NCBI GenBank assembly: GCA_028753945.1
Contig: JAPNXP010000001.1
Span: 5,632,501-5,696,500 of the forward strand
Direction: 5' to 3'
Origin: Hexactinellida sp. DTS-2022
Lineage: Eukaryota; Porifera; Hexactinellida
Length of the DNA: 64,000 nucleotides
In this document: piece after piece, positions 43,393-55,517 of the stretch
Numbering within the stretch: position 1 is the stretch's first letter
How the letters are laid out: each line of letters starts with the position of its first letter
Made by a program: the position numbers and the translations under genes
Notes under the pieces: model-generated
What the model was told of the DNA's origin: nothing
Database searches by the model: none
The model's input: only the letters and a program-made list of their open reading frames with translations

Positions 43393-44446
43393 CAGGCTTG
43401 CCGTGGATATGGATATCCATGGAGATATCCATGGAGATCTCCATGGATGGATATCGAGTTTTTTTCATATCCATGGATATGGTGGATATCCATTTCAAAT
43501 TTGACTACGAAAATATTTCAAACCAGGGTACTAAAAATAAGTGTAAAAATAAAGTAGTCTTAGTTTTATTTACACTCCTAATTTATTTCAACTAATAAAA
43601 TTATTTACTAGCCTTATTATTCTAAAATAAGGTGATTTTGACCTTTAGTGACGTCAAAAAGGTCATTATAGTGACCGAATCGAATTTTTCTTTCACATTA
43701 GGAAACCTTGCATGTAAAGTATATTTAGGAATGCTAATACAAGAAATGTGGACTTTGTTATATTTCCTGAGATTGACCTGTCTATCTCATTAATTTTTTC
43801 ACGTCACTCCTGAATTTACTTGCTATGATTTTTATTTTGCTTTTCGTTTATCCTACTTGCTATACTTTAGCTTATTGATTAACCATAGAATAGACAATGA
43901 AATTCCAAAAAAATTGTCGCGATGGACTCTTCAAAAAGCTAGGATTTGTTATCGAACGCAATAATCCAGGCACGTAGCTAGAGTATGTAATTCAGGGGGG
44001 CAAGTTTTATGTTGGGGGGGGGGAGGCAAGTGCAGGGAGTCGGGGGGCAAGGGGGGACGTATAACTCTATTTACTATAACGAACACTTCCTAAATTATCT
44101 TGGGAGGGGGGGGGGGAGAAGTACTTTTGGGGGGCAGTCGCCCCCCCGTAGCTACGTGCCTGCAATAATCTAGCAGAAGCCATCAATAATGACCCAGAAA
44201 GAGATGTTTTGAGGATGATAGCGATATTGACGAAGTTTGATTATATAGTAGTACAAGATTTAGTTGATAAATAATAAATATATATAAATTATAGGACCTA
44301 AATCTTCTGGATATTTTGTTGATATTAGGTGTTAGAAATATATCAATATTCAATGGATATCCATGGATATCCATGGATATCCACAAAATATGGTTTGGAT
44401 ATGGATATGGATATGGATGCGATTTTTCATCTCCACGGCAAGCCTG
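43393..44446. mobile_element. hAT element with GGATATCCATGG arrays
   Basis: 1,054 bp, with exact 8-bp duplication CACTTTGG (43385-43392, 44447-44454). Ends are CAGGCTTGCCGTGGA and TCCACGGCAAGCCTG. Just inside both ends are palindromic GGATATCCATGGATATCC arrays. No transposase frame; another MITE is nested at 43967. Confidence 0.92.
43967..44162. mobile_element. Nested hAT MITE
   Basis: 196 bp, with exact 8-bp duplication CAATAATC (43959-43966, 44163-44170) and ends CAGGCACGTAGCTAG and AGCTACGTGCCTG. Long G runs inside. Confidence 0.92.
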
Positions 44447-44714
44447 CACTTTGGGCCATTTGCCCACTGGTGGACTATTTAGTCTGGTCGTTGGAAGGTT
44501 AAACCTGAAAAATTCATACAAAGCGTTTTTTAATATCACTAGAAGCACAATTTTTCGTAGAATATCATATCCAAAATCCGCTAAATTCCGTTTGGGGAAA
44601 AAAATTTATGCGGGTGGCCATGGGCGTAAACTTCGTCAAAACACCCATGGTTCCACGACACTTTGTTCTTCCCCTAATTATATATACTGATTCCTGAATA
44701 ACTATTTCATTTTG

Positions 44715-44800
44715 TGTTAACCTATTCATTGATAATACATTTTCTAGGCCTAACTTCAATAATCTTTGAGATAATGAGTGTATTACCATATAAAGAATAA
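44715..44800. repeat. F2 fragment
   Basis: Short remnant of the F2 inner arm (CCTATTCATTGATAATACAT), as at 9388. Confidence 0.6.
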
Positions 44801-45249
44801 AGTCCATACTGGAAAACCCTCGAATTTAATTGGCTAAAGTTTTGTCACCTTTAGTGAGGGAAGATGTCAATATTTTTCTTAGATATTAGAACTTGTTTCT
44901 AGATACAGTATTCCCCATCCCCCTGCCAAATTTCAAGTCTTTAGCTCTTACTAGTTCCTCAATCAATTCCGAACAAACAAACAAAAAAACTCTCGCGATT
45001 TAATATACATGTACACGTATAAGATTATCTCATTATTAATATTCATTACACAATTAACAATAAATTAACAATTTTTTTTGTAACACCTTGCGAATGAATC
45101 TGTAGAATGTATAGTCGCATTCATTGTAAAAAACAATCAATCTATGAAACATCGAGGTTTAATAAACTGGTGGGGGGGGGGGGGGGGGGCTTGGGATACT
45201 CGGCCCCCAGTTTTAAAAACTAGGGGGGCCTGCCCCCCTGCCCCCATTA

Positions 45250-45530
45250 ATGACGCCTATGCGGGTGGGAGTGTCGGCCTTTTCATAATGAATCTCCGAC
45301 ATTTCCGTAAACTAACTTTCTCAAATCAAATATAATCAACTTATAATCACCACATTTGTACTCAGCATGAAATTTCCAGCATTTTGATATATAACATGAA
45401 CATATATAAATAATTTTTTCCCTTAGCAAAGCACAGATATGGTGATTATAAGTTGATTAGATTTGATTTGAGAAAGTTAGTACGGAAAAGAGCGACACTG
45501 CCACCCGCAGGGGCGTAAACTTGGGGTGTG
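45250..45530. repeat. Foldback hairpin with TTATAATCACCA arms
   Basis: Two inverted arms, 45255-45355 and 45430-45520, both containing CTTTCTCAAATCAAAT and GCGGGTGG-type ends. A poly-G run lies just before (about 45170-45190). Confidence 0.6.
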
Positions 45531-45689
45531 CGGCGGGTGCCTGACACCCTGGTGACTGTGATGCCATGGTGCCAAAGGTGCCTGGCACCCTAGCATTTTC
45601 AAACCGAAATTAACCCCACAAACTTACTTTAGCATATGGCGGCTAAATAATTCTTCTAAAAAAAACAAAAAATTAAGACACATTAAATT

Positions 45690-46560
45690 TGATAGTTTTT
45701 GAGTTATGGCTCATTTTAGGAAATTTGCATTTTCCTGGCAACCGAGGAATGTGTCAACATTCCATTCATAATTTCGATATATTTCATTCTACCAGTTATG
45801 GACATCCTCATGTTCCAATTTTGAACATTTATAACGCGTTTAACTATGTTAGAAGCAGGCTACAAAAACACGATAATTCCCACGAAAAATAGCGATTACG
45901 TAATCAAATGGTAAATATATCACAATTATAAAGGGTGTTATGTATGCCTTGATATCATGTTCCTAACTTCCTATACAATTATAATGCATTTCTCAGGTCT
46001 GTCAATTCTAGCTATTGAGATAAAGATATGTTAGCTAATAATCAATGGCCTTTAAGTAATCCATGGTGACATGGTCCAGCAAAATCTACTCAGTAGTAAG
46101 GCCTGTTGTATCGTATTTTGAGGCGCTATCGTATATTTAGGCGCTGTATGATACACTAGTATAAACCATGGATATGATATTACAAATTATACAGTGGTAT
46201 TTGCTCTGGTAGATTGAGACGCTACTATAAATGTGATTTCCTATCATCTAACGAGATAATTTATCTTAGTTAGTCGCAAATTTAAGATAACTAATCAATT
46301 TAACTATAAATGTGATTTCCTATCATCTAACGAGATAATTTATCTTAGTTAGTCGCAAATTTAAGATAACTAATCAATTTAATGTAAAATTGATTAGTTA
46401 TCTTTATAGTAGCGTCTCAATCTACCAGAGCAAATACCACTGTATAATTTGTAATATCATATCCATGGTTTATACTAGTGTATCATACAGCGCCTCAATA
46501 TACGATAGCGCCTCAAAATACGATACAACAGGCCTTAAATAACGAAGGTCACGAGCTAAT
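45690..46560. repeat. F2 arm split by a palindromic element
   Basis: Same arm as 10109-10648 up to about 46103. It resumes after the insertion with CTTAAATAACGAAGGTCACG at 46533-46551. Non-coding. Confidence 0.75.
46104..46530. mobile_element. Palindromic element with TGTTGTATCG ends and GGCC duplication
   Basis: 427 bp. Inverted ends TGTTGTATCGTATTTTGAGG of about 160 bp; 4-bp duplication GGCC (46100-46103, 46531-46534). The interior holds a tandem duplication of about 80 bp (two copies of CATCTAACGAGATAATTTAT-containing sequence). The TGT..ACA ends and 4-bp duplication resemble Ginger elements. Confidence 0.85.
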
Positions 46561-47126
46561 ATAATTTAAAGGTAAATACAGCGGGGATATAACAAAATAC
46601 GTTAGATTACATAATAAAGTCATAAGGTGGAGACATCACGACAAATATTAACCTAACATTCAAATGGTTGTATCTCAAAATAATAAAACAGACATTTTGG
46701 CACACAGAAACCTTAGATTTGGGATTTAAAAATAATAAACATGAAAAATCGAAACGGCATTATTTTCAATACTTAGAGGAACAAAAAATAGGAAGTAGAA
46801 TATGCAATTAGGGATTTGATAAAGTTTGATGATTTAAAATTATAGAAAAAATGACTATATTGAATGTAGTTATTCTTAGAAATGCATATAAAGATGCAGT
46901 TATGAATCTCATACAGTTACGCTGAAGCAATTAAAAGTTACTATATTAAATGAAAAATCGCGTTTCTGAACACCGTTAAACTTAAAACACTATCACCCTA
47001 CCTAGCTTGACGAATTAGACCTACTCGAATCCCTCCTTTCATTTAATCTACTTATCTCCGGCGATTTCTATTATCACCTCGGTCCCATTGGTATTCCCAT
47101 TGGCCTGTCCCTTGCTCCTGGACAGA
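46561..47126. other. Non-coding, no gene recognised
   Basis: AT-rich, without notable frames or repeats. Confidence 0.4.
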
Positions 47127-47597
47127 TGTTGCAGTGTAAATGCGAATCAATAGATCACTAATTGATTCGTACTTACACTGGTGAAAGTACGAACTATTGA
47201 ATATCTAATTGTATCATAATTAATTTCAAATAACGTAGGAAACACCCATATTTAGGGGTGAAGGAAGGTTCTTTGCAAATTACTGCTAAAATACTAATCA
47301 AGAAAAATATCTAGATATCTAAATGTGCTTAATTCTACAAGCTTTCCCTTTATGGCTTGAATTGCAACTCATCTTCGATCTTCTGCAGGACCATCTTAAA
47401 TTTGAGCAATTCTTACACTTTCTTACACAAAATTCCACACTAAAATTGTTAGAAATCTGTAATTCACTAGTTCGTACATTCACCAAGTACGAATCAATTA
47501 GTGATCTATTGGTTCGCACTTACAATAGTGTAATCGCGTATACACCAACAACTTGGTGTATTCGCGAATCCACCAAATTCACACTTACACTGCAACA
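47127..47597. mobile_element. Short Ginger-like MITE with TGTTGCAG ends
   Basis: 471 bp with inverted ends TGTTGCAGTGTAAATGCG and ACACTTACACTGCAACA. Inner pairs include GATCACTAATTGATTCG with its complement. The same termini are on the 5-kb Ginger-like element. Flanking 4-bp sequences differ, so the target duplication is lost or the left flank was rearranged. Confidence 0.6.
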
Positions 47598-47683
47598 TTA
47601 CTATACAATGGATTAAATAAAATAAAATAATATTGGGAATTTGTTGACTTAACTCAACTCACCATGGATAACATTGCTAAAAT

Positions 47684-48718
47684 GGCGCGCTTGCAATTGG
47701 TCGACTTTTGTAGGTTTGCAATTGGTCGACTTTTGTAGGTTTGCAATTGGTCGACTTTTCTAAGGTATGCAATTGGTCGACTATTCTAAGGTATGCAATT
47801 GGTCGACTTTTCTAAGGTTTGCAATTGGTCGACTATTCTAAGGTATGCAATTGGTCGACTTTTCTAAGGTTTGCAATTGGTCGACTATTCTAAGGTATGC
47901 AATTGGTCGACTTTTCTAAGGTTTGCAATTGGTCGACTATTCTAAGGTATGCAATTGGTCGACTATTTCATTTTGACATTTTTTGATGGAAAAAGGTGAA
48001 AAGAATCGCTTTCTAATTGACTAGTATGGATACTTGTGGAAAGAATTTCCTTTCTAATTGACTTGTATTGATTATAGTGAAAAAGAATCGTCTTTAAAAG
48101 TGTGTTATATGCATCTTATTGAAAACGTACGCTTTTCTAATTGTCATATATGGATTTGGGATAAAAGCAGGCAATTTTAAGTGTGATGGTATGGAGCCTA
48201 GGGGAAAATCTCAGTGTCACCGTAGCCCTAGGTGTTATCCATTATCATTGTAATTTGTTGAATGCCATTGAAACCACCCTAGCTGGGTTATGATGTGTGT
48301 CAATGTGCATAGTAATAATAGTTTGTAAAGATACAAGTGAAAAAACTCCACTTAAAATAGTTCTTAGAATAGTCGCCCAATTGCAAACCCTAGAATACTC
48401 GACCAATTGCATACCTTAGCTTAGAATAGTCGACCAATTGCATACCCTAGAATAGTCGACCAATTGCATACCTTAGCTTAGAATAGTCGACCAATTGCAT
48501 ACCTTAGAATACTCGACCAATTGCATACCTTAGCTTAGAATAGTCGACCAATTGCATACCTTAGAATAGTCGACCAATTGCATACCCTAGAATAGTCGAC
48601 CAATTGCATACCTTAGAAAAGTCGACCAATTGCAAACCTTAGAAAAGTCGATCAATTGCAAACCTACAAAAGTCGACCAATTGCAAACCTACAAAAGTCG
48701 ACCAATTGCAGCGTCCCC
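47684..48718. mobile_element. Element with opposed CAATTGGTCGAC arrays
   Basis: 1,035 bp, flanked by GCTAAAAT on both sides (47676-47683, 48719-48726). The left arm has about a dozen direct repeats of TGCAATTGGTCGAC spaced by TTTTCTAAGGT or TATTCTAAGGT. The right arm has a similar array in opposite orientation. The middle (about 47970-48385) is single-copy and non-coding. Outer ends are GGCGCGCTTGCAATTGG and CCAATTGCAGCGTCCCC. Confidence 0.88.
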
Positions 48719-49126
48719 GCTAAAATAAATAACTTATAATTTAATTTATTATCACTCAACTCACCATGGATAACATTGCTAAAATAAATAACTTATAATT
48801 TAATTTATTATCAATACATAATGAATTAATTGCATTAAACTCAAGATGGTGTATGATAGGAACAAACTTCAAATTTATCAACCGTTCCTTGTGGCTCGGA
48901 CTAATTAACAGATGGTTCTTGACACCTTAATGCGTTGATGAGACGGCGAAAAAAATCAAAAAGTTGAGTTGAATTGTGAATTTTCTGCCTGATTGTTACT
49001 GCATATTTACCAATTTGGATTGTCGTTTTTTGAGTATACTTAGCTCATTCACGGTTCCTGATTTCATGTAATCAACTTGATTTATGAACTAGTTGATTGA
49101 CAACTAGTCTACATTAAGAAATTACT

Positions 49127-49290
49127 TATATAGAGCTCAGCTCTAGTAGAGTTCAGTTTTTCAGTATGTGTATTCTGGCACTGAGAAAGGTCAGTTTTTC
49201 CCCAAACTTTGAAATTGACCTTTAGAAAGTAAGCCTGGGTTTTTTAGTATGGGAAATAATCTGAACTCTACAAAGCTCAGCTCTATATAA
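49127..49290. mobile_element. MITE with TATAGAGCTC ends, copy 2
   Basis: Close relative of 32728-32882; inverted ends TATATAGAGCTCAGCTC and GAGCTGAGCTTTGT-type complement. Confidence 0.7.
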
Positions 49291-49387
49291 GGATTCTCCT
49301 ACATTAATATGTACAAAGTATTTCATAACAGGATATGACTAGTAATACATTTCCATAACAGGATATCACTAATGTATTTTCATATCA

Positions 49388-49492
49388 AGGGGGGTCCAAA
49401 TCCCACGCATACGCCTGGGAAATGGACCCCCGTGGGATATGGACCCCCCTGAACATATCCATGGTCACTTAATTAGGGGGGTCCATTTCCCA
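49388..49492. repeat. GGGGGGTCCA hairpins
   Basis: Alternating GGGGGGTCCAAATCCCA and complementary GGGATATGGACCCCCC units form nested short hairpins. Likely the end of a MITE. Confidence 0.45.
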
Positions 49493-49497
49493 TGCAA

Positions 49498-49543
49498 CAG
49501 TACCACCAAAGGAGCATGTGTCGGCACAGCTGCAATTTTGGAT
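49498..49543. repeat. F1 hairpin module, half copy
   Basis: Only the right arm is present (ACCACCAAAGGAGCATG to CAATTTTGGAT). Confidence 0.75.
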
Positions 49544-50257
49544 TTTTCTCTTTTTACTCTATAGACTGTGACCTGGCCAGAGCTTTATAGTTGATGGGCT
49601 GAAACTTGGCATGTAGATGCGATGTGGCCATCTAATTTGCACCTGGGGGTACGCTTTTTTGAGTAACACATTTTGCACACATTTTAACACCTCTCAAAGT
49701 CTGGTCCATATCTCAAGAAAAGTGTATACGAAACCCCCAATTTTTCTTTCACTTTTGGATTCGTCATCAAATTCTGCGTTTGATGGGATAAGAAAACTTT
49801 GAATAATGGGTTTAATTTCTGCCATAAATGGGGTTGAAATTTCTTTGTTTACTCACAATTCAATTTCTGTAAAACTGTTAAATCTAATTCTATTGTTTCA
49901 ACTTGTGATTGTTATATTGATCTAACATGTTAAAACTTACTCTATTGTTTGAACTTGCGATAATTATATTGATTTAACCAATTAGTTCCAGCTGGCTTTT
50001 ATTTAATAGTAGTACTATACAATGGATAAAGTAAATAAAATAATATAAGGAATTTGTTGACTTTACTCAATTCACCGTGGATAACATTTCTAAAATAATT
50101 TACTAATACTATATTTTATTATCAATACATAATTAATGATGGCATTAAACTCAAGATGGTTTAAGATAGAAATATACTTCAAATTCCATTCCTTTGTTCC
50201 GTACAACTTGTTAAATGAGTATTAACACCATGAGGCGTTCATAACATGGCGAAAGAA

Positions 50258-50356
50258 ATCAAAAATTGCAGCTGTGCCGACAGCATGCTCCTTTGGAGGC
50301 ACTATCAATAAACTACCACCAAAGGAACATGTGTCGGCACAGCTGCAATTTATGAT
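50258..50356. repeat. F1 hairpin module, copy 7 (shortened loop)
   Basis: Both arms present; about 17 bp of the loop is missing compared with other copies. The sequence just right of it (50357-50430) matches the inverse of 60310-60366. Confidence 0.85.
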
Positions 50357-50823
50357 TTTTATTGATTAGTCATATCGTGATATTTAAGGTTTCTATTTAC
50401 GATCGAAATGTTTTGCTAAATGTACTCATTACGCAATCTATTGCTCGCGTTATGGTTACGCAGTTATGCGTTATGGTTATGTAGGTTATTCCGCAAGTGA
50501 TGGTTCACGTGAGTTATTGCGTGAGTTGTTAGACGTAGGTTGACTTCCAATACGTTATGGTATTGTAGTGTGTCTGGTAGGAGTATTTAATTGGCAGCTG
50601 AAGAATTAATCTAATTTAAACACTAACTCGAATTATACTTCTAAGTTCTAACGCTACAAATATTATGGATCCCCTCGAATAAGAGTCGAATTCAGCATAC
50701 CTCACATCTGACAGATATCCACCAAATTTCACCAAAGATCAAAAGAGAAATTTACGCAGAAAAGCTTAAAAATACCGCATCTTGGAGATAAACTAATTAA
50801 TTAAGCCCTTCGAAAATCAACAT

Positions 50824-51870
50824 TTGATCGTAATAATGCGAACCGACGTGGGGGCCATTCTCACAGAATTTCACGACAACTCTTGTCATCAATGCATTCG
50901 GTACACTCATAGTATTGCAAAAGATCGGTACTATTGGCCCAGTATGGTCAAGGATATCGAGCTCTATGTACAAGCCTGTGTCCGTTGCGTCAGAAATAAA
51001 CCCAGTTTGAAAAGTCCTACGCTTCCTCTACAACCTCTTCCAATAATCACCTAAGTTTGATTCCGCTTTGATATGGATCTGACTGGGCCTCTGATAGAAT
51101 CGAATGGTACAAGTACATATTAACCGTTATCGATCATTTTACAAGATGGATTGAGACGCGCCCTCTTCGTATGAAAGAAGCTATCGAAGTAGCCAGAGGT
51201 TTGTTTTCTATTTACTGCAGACAAGAAGCACCCGTTCAAATAATTAGTGACAATGGTTGAGTTTACAAATAAGTTACATAAATCTTTAGACGAAGCATAT
51301 GATTGCTAATTAATATTCTCAACGTCATATCACCCTCAGACCAATGGGCTAGTAGAATCGTCGCATAAATCTTTGAAGCGATCCCTTGTAAACACTTTAG
51401 ATGGAAAAAAAGAGAATTGGAGTGACTATCTGGAAGAGATAACTTTTTAATTGAATATTCTACCTCGACATACAACACAGTTCTCTGCCTTTGAGTTGAT
51501 ACACGGCTCTCGTAAACCTCGACTTCCAATCCAAGCTGAGATTATTGCGGGCTCTATATCCTGATGCTGGGGCCTTAGACCTGGACGAATGGGCTGGAGA
51601 GGAGCAAATAAATGAATTCATCGACAAGAAGCTCAAATGGATAACCAAGAAATTGCTGGAGAATCCCTCAAACATTCTAAAACATTGATGAAAAGGCAAT
51701 CTGATAAAATATTGAACCCGGTCACTTTAAACACAATCGAAAAAGGAGATGAAGTTCTTGTAGAAAATGAATATGATAGGAAAAAAGGAGGCAAGCTAGA
51801 AGATAAGTGGATTGGCCCATATCTTGCAGATGAAGTAAATCCTACTAATGTCCGTGTAAGTTGAAATAAA
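50824..51870 (+). pseudogene. Decayed gypsy-type integrase
   Basis: Remains of a Ty3/gypsy-like (or Ginger-related) integrase. First, 50824-51054 gives a zinc-binding HHCC domain (CHQCIRYTHSIAKDRYYWP, then CVRCVRNKP). After stops, DMDLTGPL marks the first catalytic Asp. TADKKHPFK-like and VTMVEFTNKL stretches sit where the second Asp site should be; its Asp-Asn is disturbed. HPQTNGLVESSHKSLKR carries the catalytic Glu region. The last frame (51637-51864) has GDEVLVEN and KLEDKWIGPY, the GPY/F module of gypsy-type integrases. Many stops and frameshifts show it is long dead. No LTRs or reverse transcriptase were seen nearby. Confidence 0.7.
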
Positions 51871-52379
51871 TAAATCCAACGTGTGAAGAAAACTAAAACA
51901 AAGCTCTGGAAAAAACGATCATTCCCACTTCCAGATCCACCTAACAGCAAACTTTACGTTTAGATGGAGATTTCGAATCAAACGAAGAGGAAATTATTGC
52001 CTCTCCTTTTCTTGGGCAAGAAGTAATCATACCTGTTTCGTCAAACAAATCTAACAGAAGTTGAGAAGAAATTTTGCAAGTACTAGCTTCATTCAAGAGT
52101 TAAATCATAAACTCATTTCTAACTTCAACTCCGTTATCCCCACTTCACTCTCAACTTCATATCAGAAGTCACTTTGATTTTAGAGCTCTACTGGATTGGA
52201 GATATCTCACTATCCTTCAATCAATAGTAAAGAGTTCGAAATGGATCTAGATACCACGGAGGAGATAACTGAGTGTCCTAGCACAGTTTTATTTGGAGAG
52301 CTATAAGGTTAAAATTCCAGAGTAGCAGTACACCTCTCAAGACTTAAGATTCTCCACTAAATGGGCCACGGATAGTATG
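51871..52379. other. No gene recognised
   Basis: Possibly the end of the same dead element: acidic, serine-rich short stretches without a recognisable motif. Confidence 0.35.
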
Positions 52380-54480
52380 GATCATGGCAAACTTAATATA
52401 CGGCCGTGTATGTCACCGAGAAGGCCAAAAAAATAGAAGGCCAGTTTAGAAATTTCATTATAGGATAAACTATGCCTCCTATTGTTATAATTTGGGTTGT
52501 ATATGGGATAATCAACCATTGCGAGTCCAATGGAACCACTTTTGAGAATCTGAGATTTGTGGTTAAGCTGTTTAGGCGCCAATTCATGGTGACGGTAACA
52601 ATTTATGGTAAAATGAAAAAAAATTCAAATTTCATTTTCTTCCTACTTTCTAATAATTTTATTATAGGAATACTAAATAGGGATATATTTCATATCCCAA
52701 AAGCTACTAAATCACAAAATGGCGACATTCTAAAAATTTTTCAAAAATTATAAAGCAACCACATGCTAAATTACAAGTGGTATCCGAGTTACAACTTATT
52801 ATTTTCGTCCATAAAACGTATATAATTGCTGGTTTATCTATATTAATGGGAATGCTGCATTTAACAACAAAATTCATCCAAATTTCCAACAAATTTGTTA
52901 CTGTCATTATACCAACACATCAGGGTTGGGTTCAAGTACATTTGAAAGTACTTAAGTACAAGTACTACTACTTTTCAGATATTCAAGTACAATACAAGTA
53001 CAAGTACAGGTAAACTTAAAGTACTTAAGTACAAGTACAAGTACAATGAAAAAATTAGGAAAATACTTAAGTACAAGTACAAGTACTTCCCAAGCTCTTA
53101 TGATAAATCTCTCGTACTAATAGTAGAAATTGCTAAATACATAGTTTATATAGTATCATCCAAATCTATTTAATTGATTTAGCAGTAGTCCTTGACACGA
53201 ACACAATTCCTAATATACTAAGTATTAAGTAACACTACTTTATTGAGGAACATCAATGAGGAACATCAATGATGTGTGTTGGAAATATATTGAATGATAA
53301 AAAAGTCACGAGTAACAAGTACTCAAGTACAAGTGCAAGTACTTTAGAAAAATGAGGAAAGTAATTAAGTACAAGTACAAGTACAACGGAAAAATGGTGA
53401 AAGTACTTAAGTACAAGTACAAGTACTAAAAAAATGTACTTAATTACAGAAGTACTTAAGTAAATTGTACTTGAACCCAACCCTGCAACACATGTTGTCA
53501 ATTTACCAACAATAGAACATCTATTGTGCTCTATTGTTGGTAAAACATCAGTTGTCAATTTACCAACAAGTGTTGTCATTATACCAACAACTGTTGTCAT
53601 TATACCAACAAGTGTATTCAATTTACTAACATGTTTTCCCCATTTAGTTTTATGTTTTCCGCCTACCCGTCAAATGAATAACATGTGCAATTTTTATATA
53701 AATTCAATCGCATAAATGGGAGACTGCTCAGACGACTGGGGTTTTTACTTGTACTCAATAATAGTCAATTTAAAAGGTTTGATTTTCCAATGAGACATTG
53801 TCCGGATGACTGGGGTTTTCACCGATATGCAATAAAGTCAATTAAAAGTTCGCGTTTTTAGTTCGTTACTTGGGGCATTTGTAAGACGATTAAGGGGCCT
53901 GGGAGTAGATAGAATAAATTTTATACAATAGATTTTCTATTCTTGGTAAATTGGCAATAGTTGTTGGTAAATTGACAACATGGTTGGTAGATTGACACCA
54001 GTAGTTCACCAACAATAGAACACAATATATTTTCTATTGTTGGTAAATTGACAACAGTTGTTGGTAAAATGACAACGATTGTTGGTATAATGACAGTCAC
54101 AAATTTGTTGGTAATTTGAATGAATTTTGTTGGTAGAATGCATGCTTCCCATATTAATTCTCATTATATATTTTGAAATGTTACTAAGCATATTAGCAAA
54201 ATATCTTCATTTTCTCGTAGTTCTTTTAGACTCGAATTGTATATTTTGTATATTTGTTGTGTCATCAATAAATGGCGTATAAATAGCTTAACCACAAATC
54301 TGAGATTCTCAAAAGTGGTTCCATTGGACTCGCAATGGTTGATTACCCCATATACAACCCAAATAGTATCAATAGGAGGCATAGTTTATCCTAGAATAAA
54401 ATTTATAAACTGGCCTTCTATTTTTTTGGCCTTCTCGGTGACATACACGGCCGTATATTTAGTAGGCCATGTATGGATTA
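52380..54480. mobile_element. Foldback element with TTGGTAAATTGACAAC arrays
   Basis: The outer arms, 52382-52600 and 54275-54480, are inverted copies of each other. The inner arms contain repeated TTGTTGGTAAATTGACAAC units (53935-54100) and their complements (52880-52920, 53486-53640). A hAT MITE sits inside the left array. Both arms have a frame on each strand (about 60-120 aa), with no recognisable domain. Confidence 0.65.
52921..53485. mobile_element. hAT MITE, family H3, copy 2 (inverted)
   Basis: 565 bp, with exact 8-bp duplication CAACACAT (52913-52920, 53486-53493). Ends CAGGGTTGGGTTCAAGTAC and GTACTTGAACCCAACCCTG; opposite orientation to 10805-11364. Confidence 0.94.
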
Positions 54481-55113
54481 TGCAAAAAAAGTTCTACTAC
54501 CTGTGGTCAAGGAACTTCTGGCCGCACACTTTAACCTTCGGTAGCTTAAGAATCTCAAACATTACCACTTCAAATATTTACTTATTCAAGAGCTTCATTT
54601 GAAGAAAGCTGCCCCACTTGAGGAGGTCACTATGAAGGATTAAAATTAACTAACACGTGTTCGATCGATAATTTTATCACAATATTAAGTCTACACAAAG
54701 AGGCATTACTAACAGCATTCGATCTAACTGGAGAATCGTCAAATCCTACACTTCGATCTATCTTCTCTGGTTGATGAACATAATTTTGACAAACTTAGAC
54801 TGTGGAAAGTTCATAAGCTAGGAATGTCAATTACCGACATGTTAGGATATGAGGGGAAAATGGTCAAATTCTTGCAAGAAAACTATTTTTGTCAAGACAT
54901 TTATAGAATTGTATTTCAATGCTGGAGTTGTTACTGTGAGTCAGAGAAAAGACTCAATCTAACTTCAGTCTTGGAATTTAAACCAATTGTCAATCTTCAA
55001 TCGACCACCAAATCAATTCCGCTTATAACTGTTTGATGTGTCGAGAGCCTAATGCCAACATAGAGAGCTTGTCAAAAGAATTTTCTACAGTGCTTCCACT
55101 TATTATCCATGAA
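54481..55113. other. Unidentified, possibly decayed coding
   Basis: A 70-aa frame (54824-55036) with paired cysteines (CWSCYCESE) follows on from frame-shifted coding-like sequence. No family is recognised. Confidence 0.25.
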
Positions 55114-55123
55114 GTTGGACATC

Positions 55124-55517
55124 AGAGTGGACCATGGGTCAACATTGGTGACCCATGACCCATTGACCCATTGACCCATGACCCATCGAGTGACCCATTG
55201 ACCCATCAAACAATTTTAAATATCTAAATACTATAATGTAACAATAACAGAATAAGAGAATAACGGTTTAAATACCTCAACAAACCTACTTGTTGCAATG
55301 TCGAATATGTTTAGTATATCAATGCACATCAATGTTATAATAATAATGATGATGATGAGTGAAACGTATTTTTACTGAAGATGACATTGAAATTCCAAAT
55401 GGGTCATGGGTCATGGGTCACGGAGCCGTGACCCATGACCCATCTGACCCATCGATTTAGGTGACCCATCTGACCCATGACCCATGACCCATGACCCATC
55501 GACCCATGGTCCACTCT
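55124..55517. mobile_element. MULE-type MITE with TGACCCA heptads
   Basis: 394 bp, flanked by an exact 10-bp duplication GTTGGACATC (55114-55123, 55518-55527), a length typical of Mutator-like insertions. Ends are AGAGTGGACCATGGGTC and GACCCATGGTCCACTCT. Both ends carry arrays of GACCCAT heptamers in mixed orientation. Confidence 0.88.

Noticed and set aside
47684..48718. CRISPR-like array
   Set aside because: Repeats are regularly spaced, but the spacers are near-identical 10-13 bp, the arrays are inverted copies of each other, and the genome is animal.
54237..54602. Membrane-protein-like frame (possible envelope gene of the nearby integrase relic)
   Set aside because: It is inside a foldback arm whose inverted copy has open frames on both strands. 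Hydrophobic runs reflect AT-rich sequence and no envelope features are visible.
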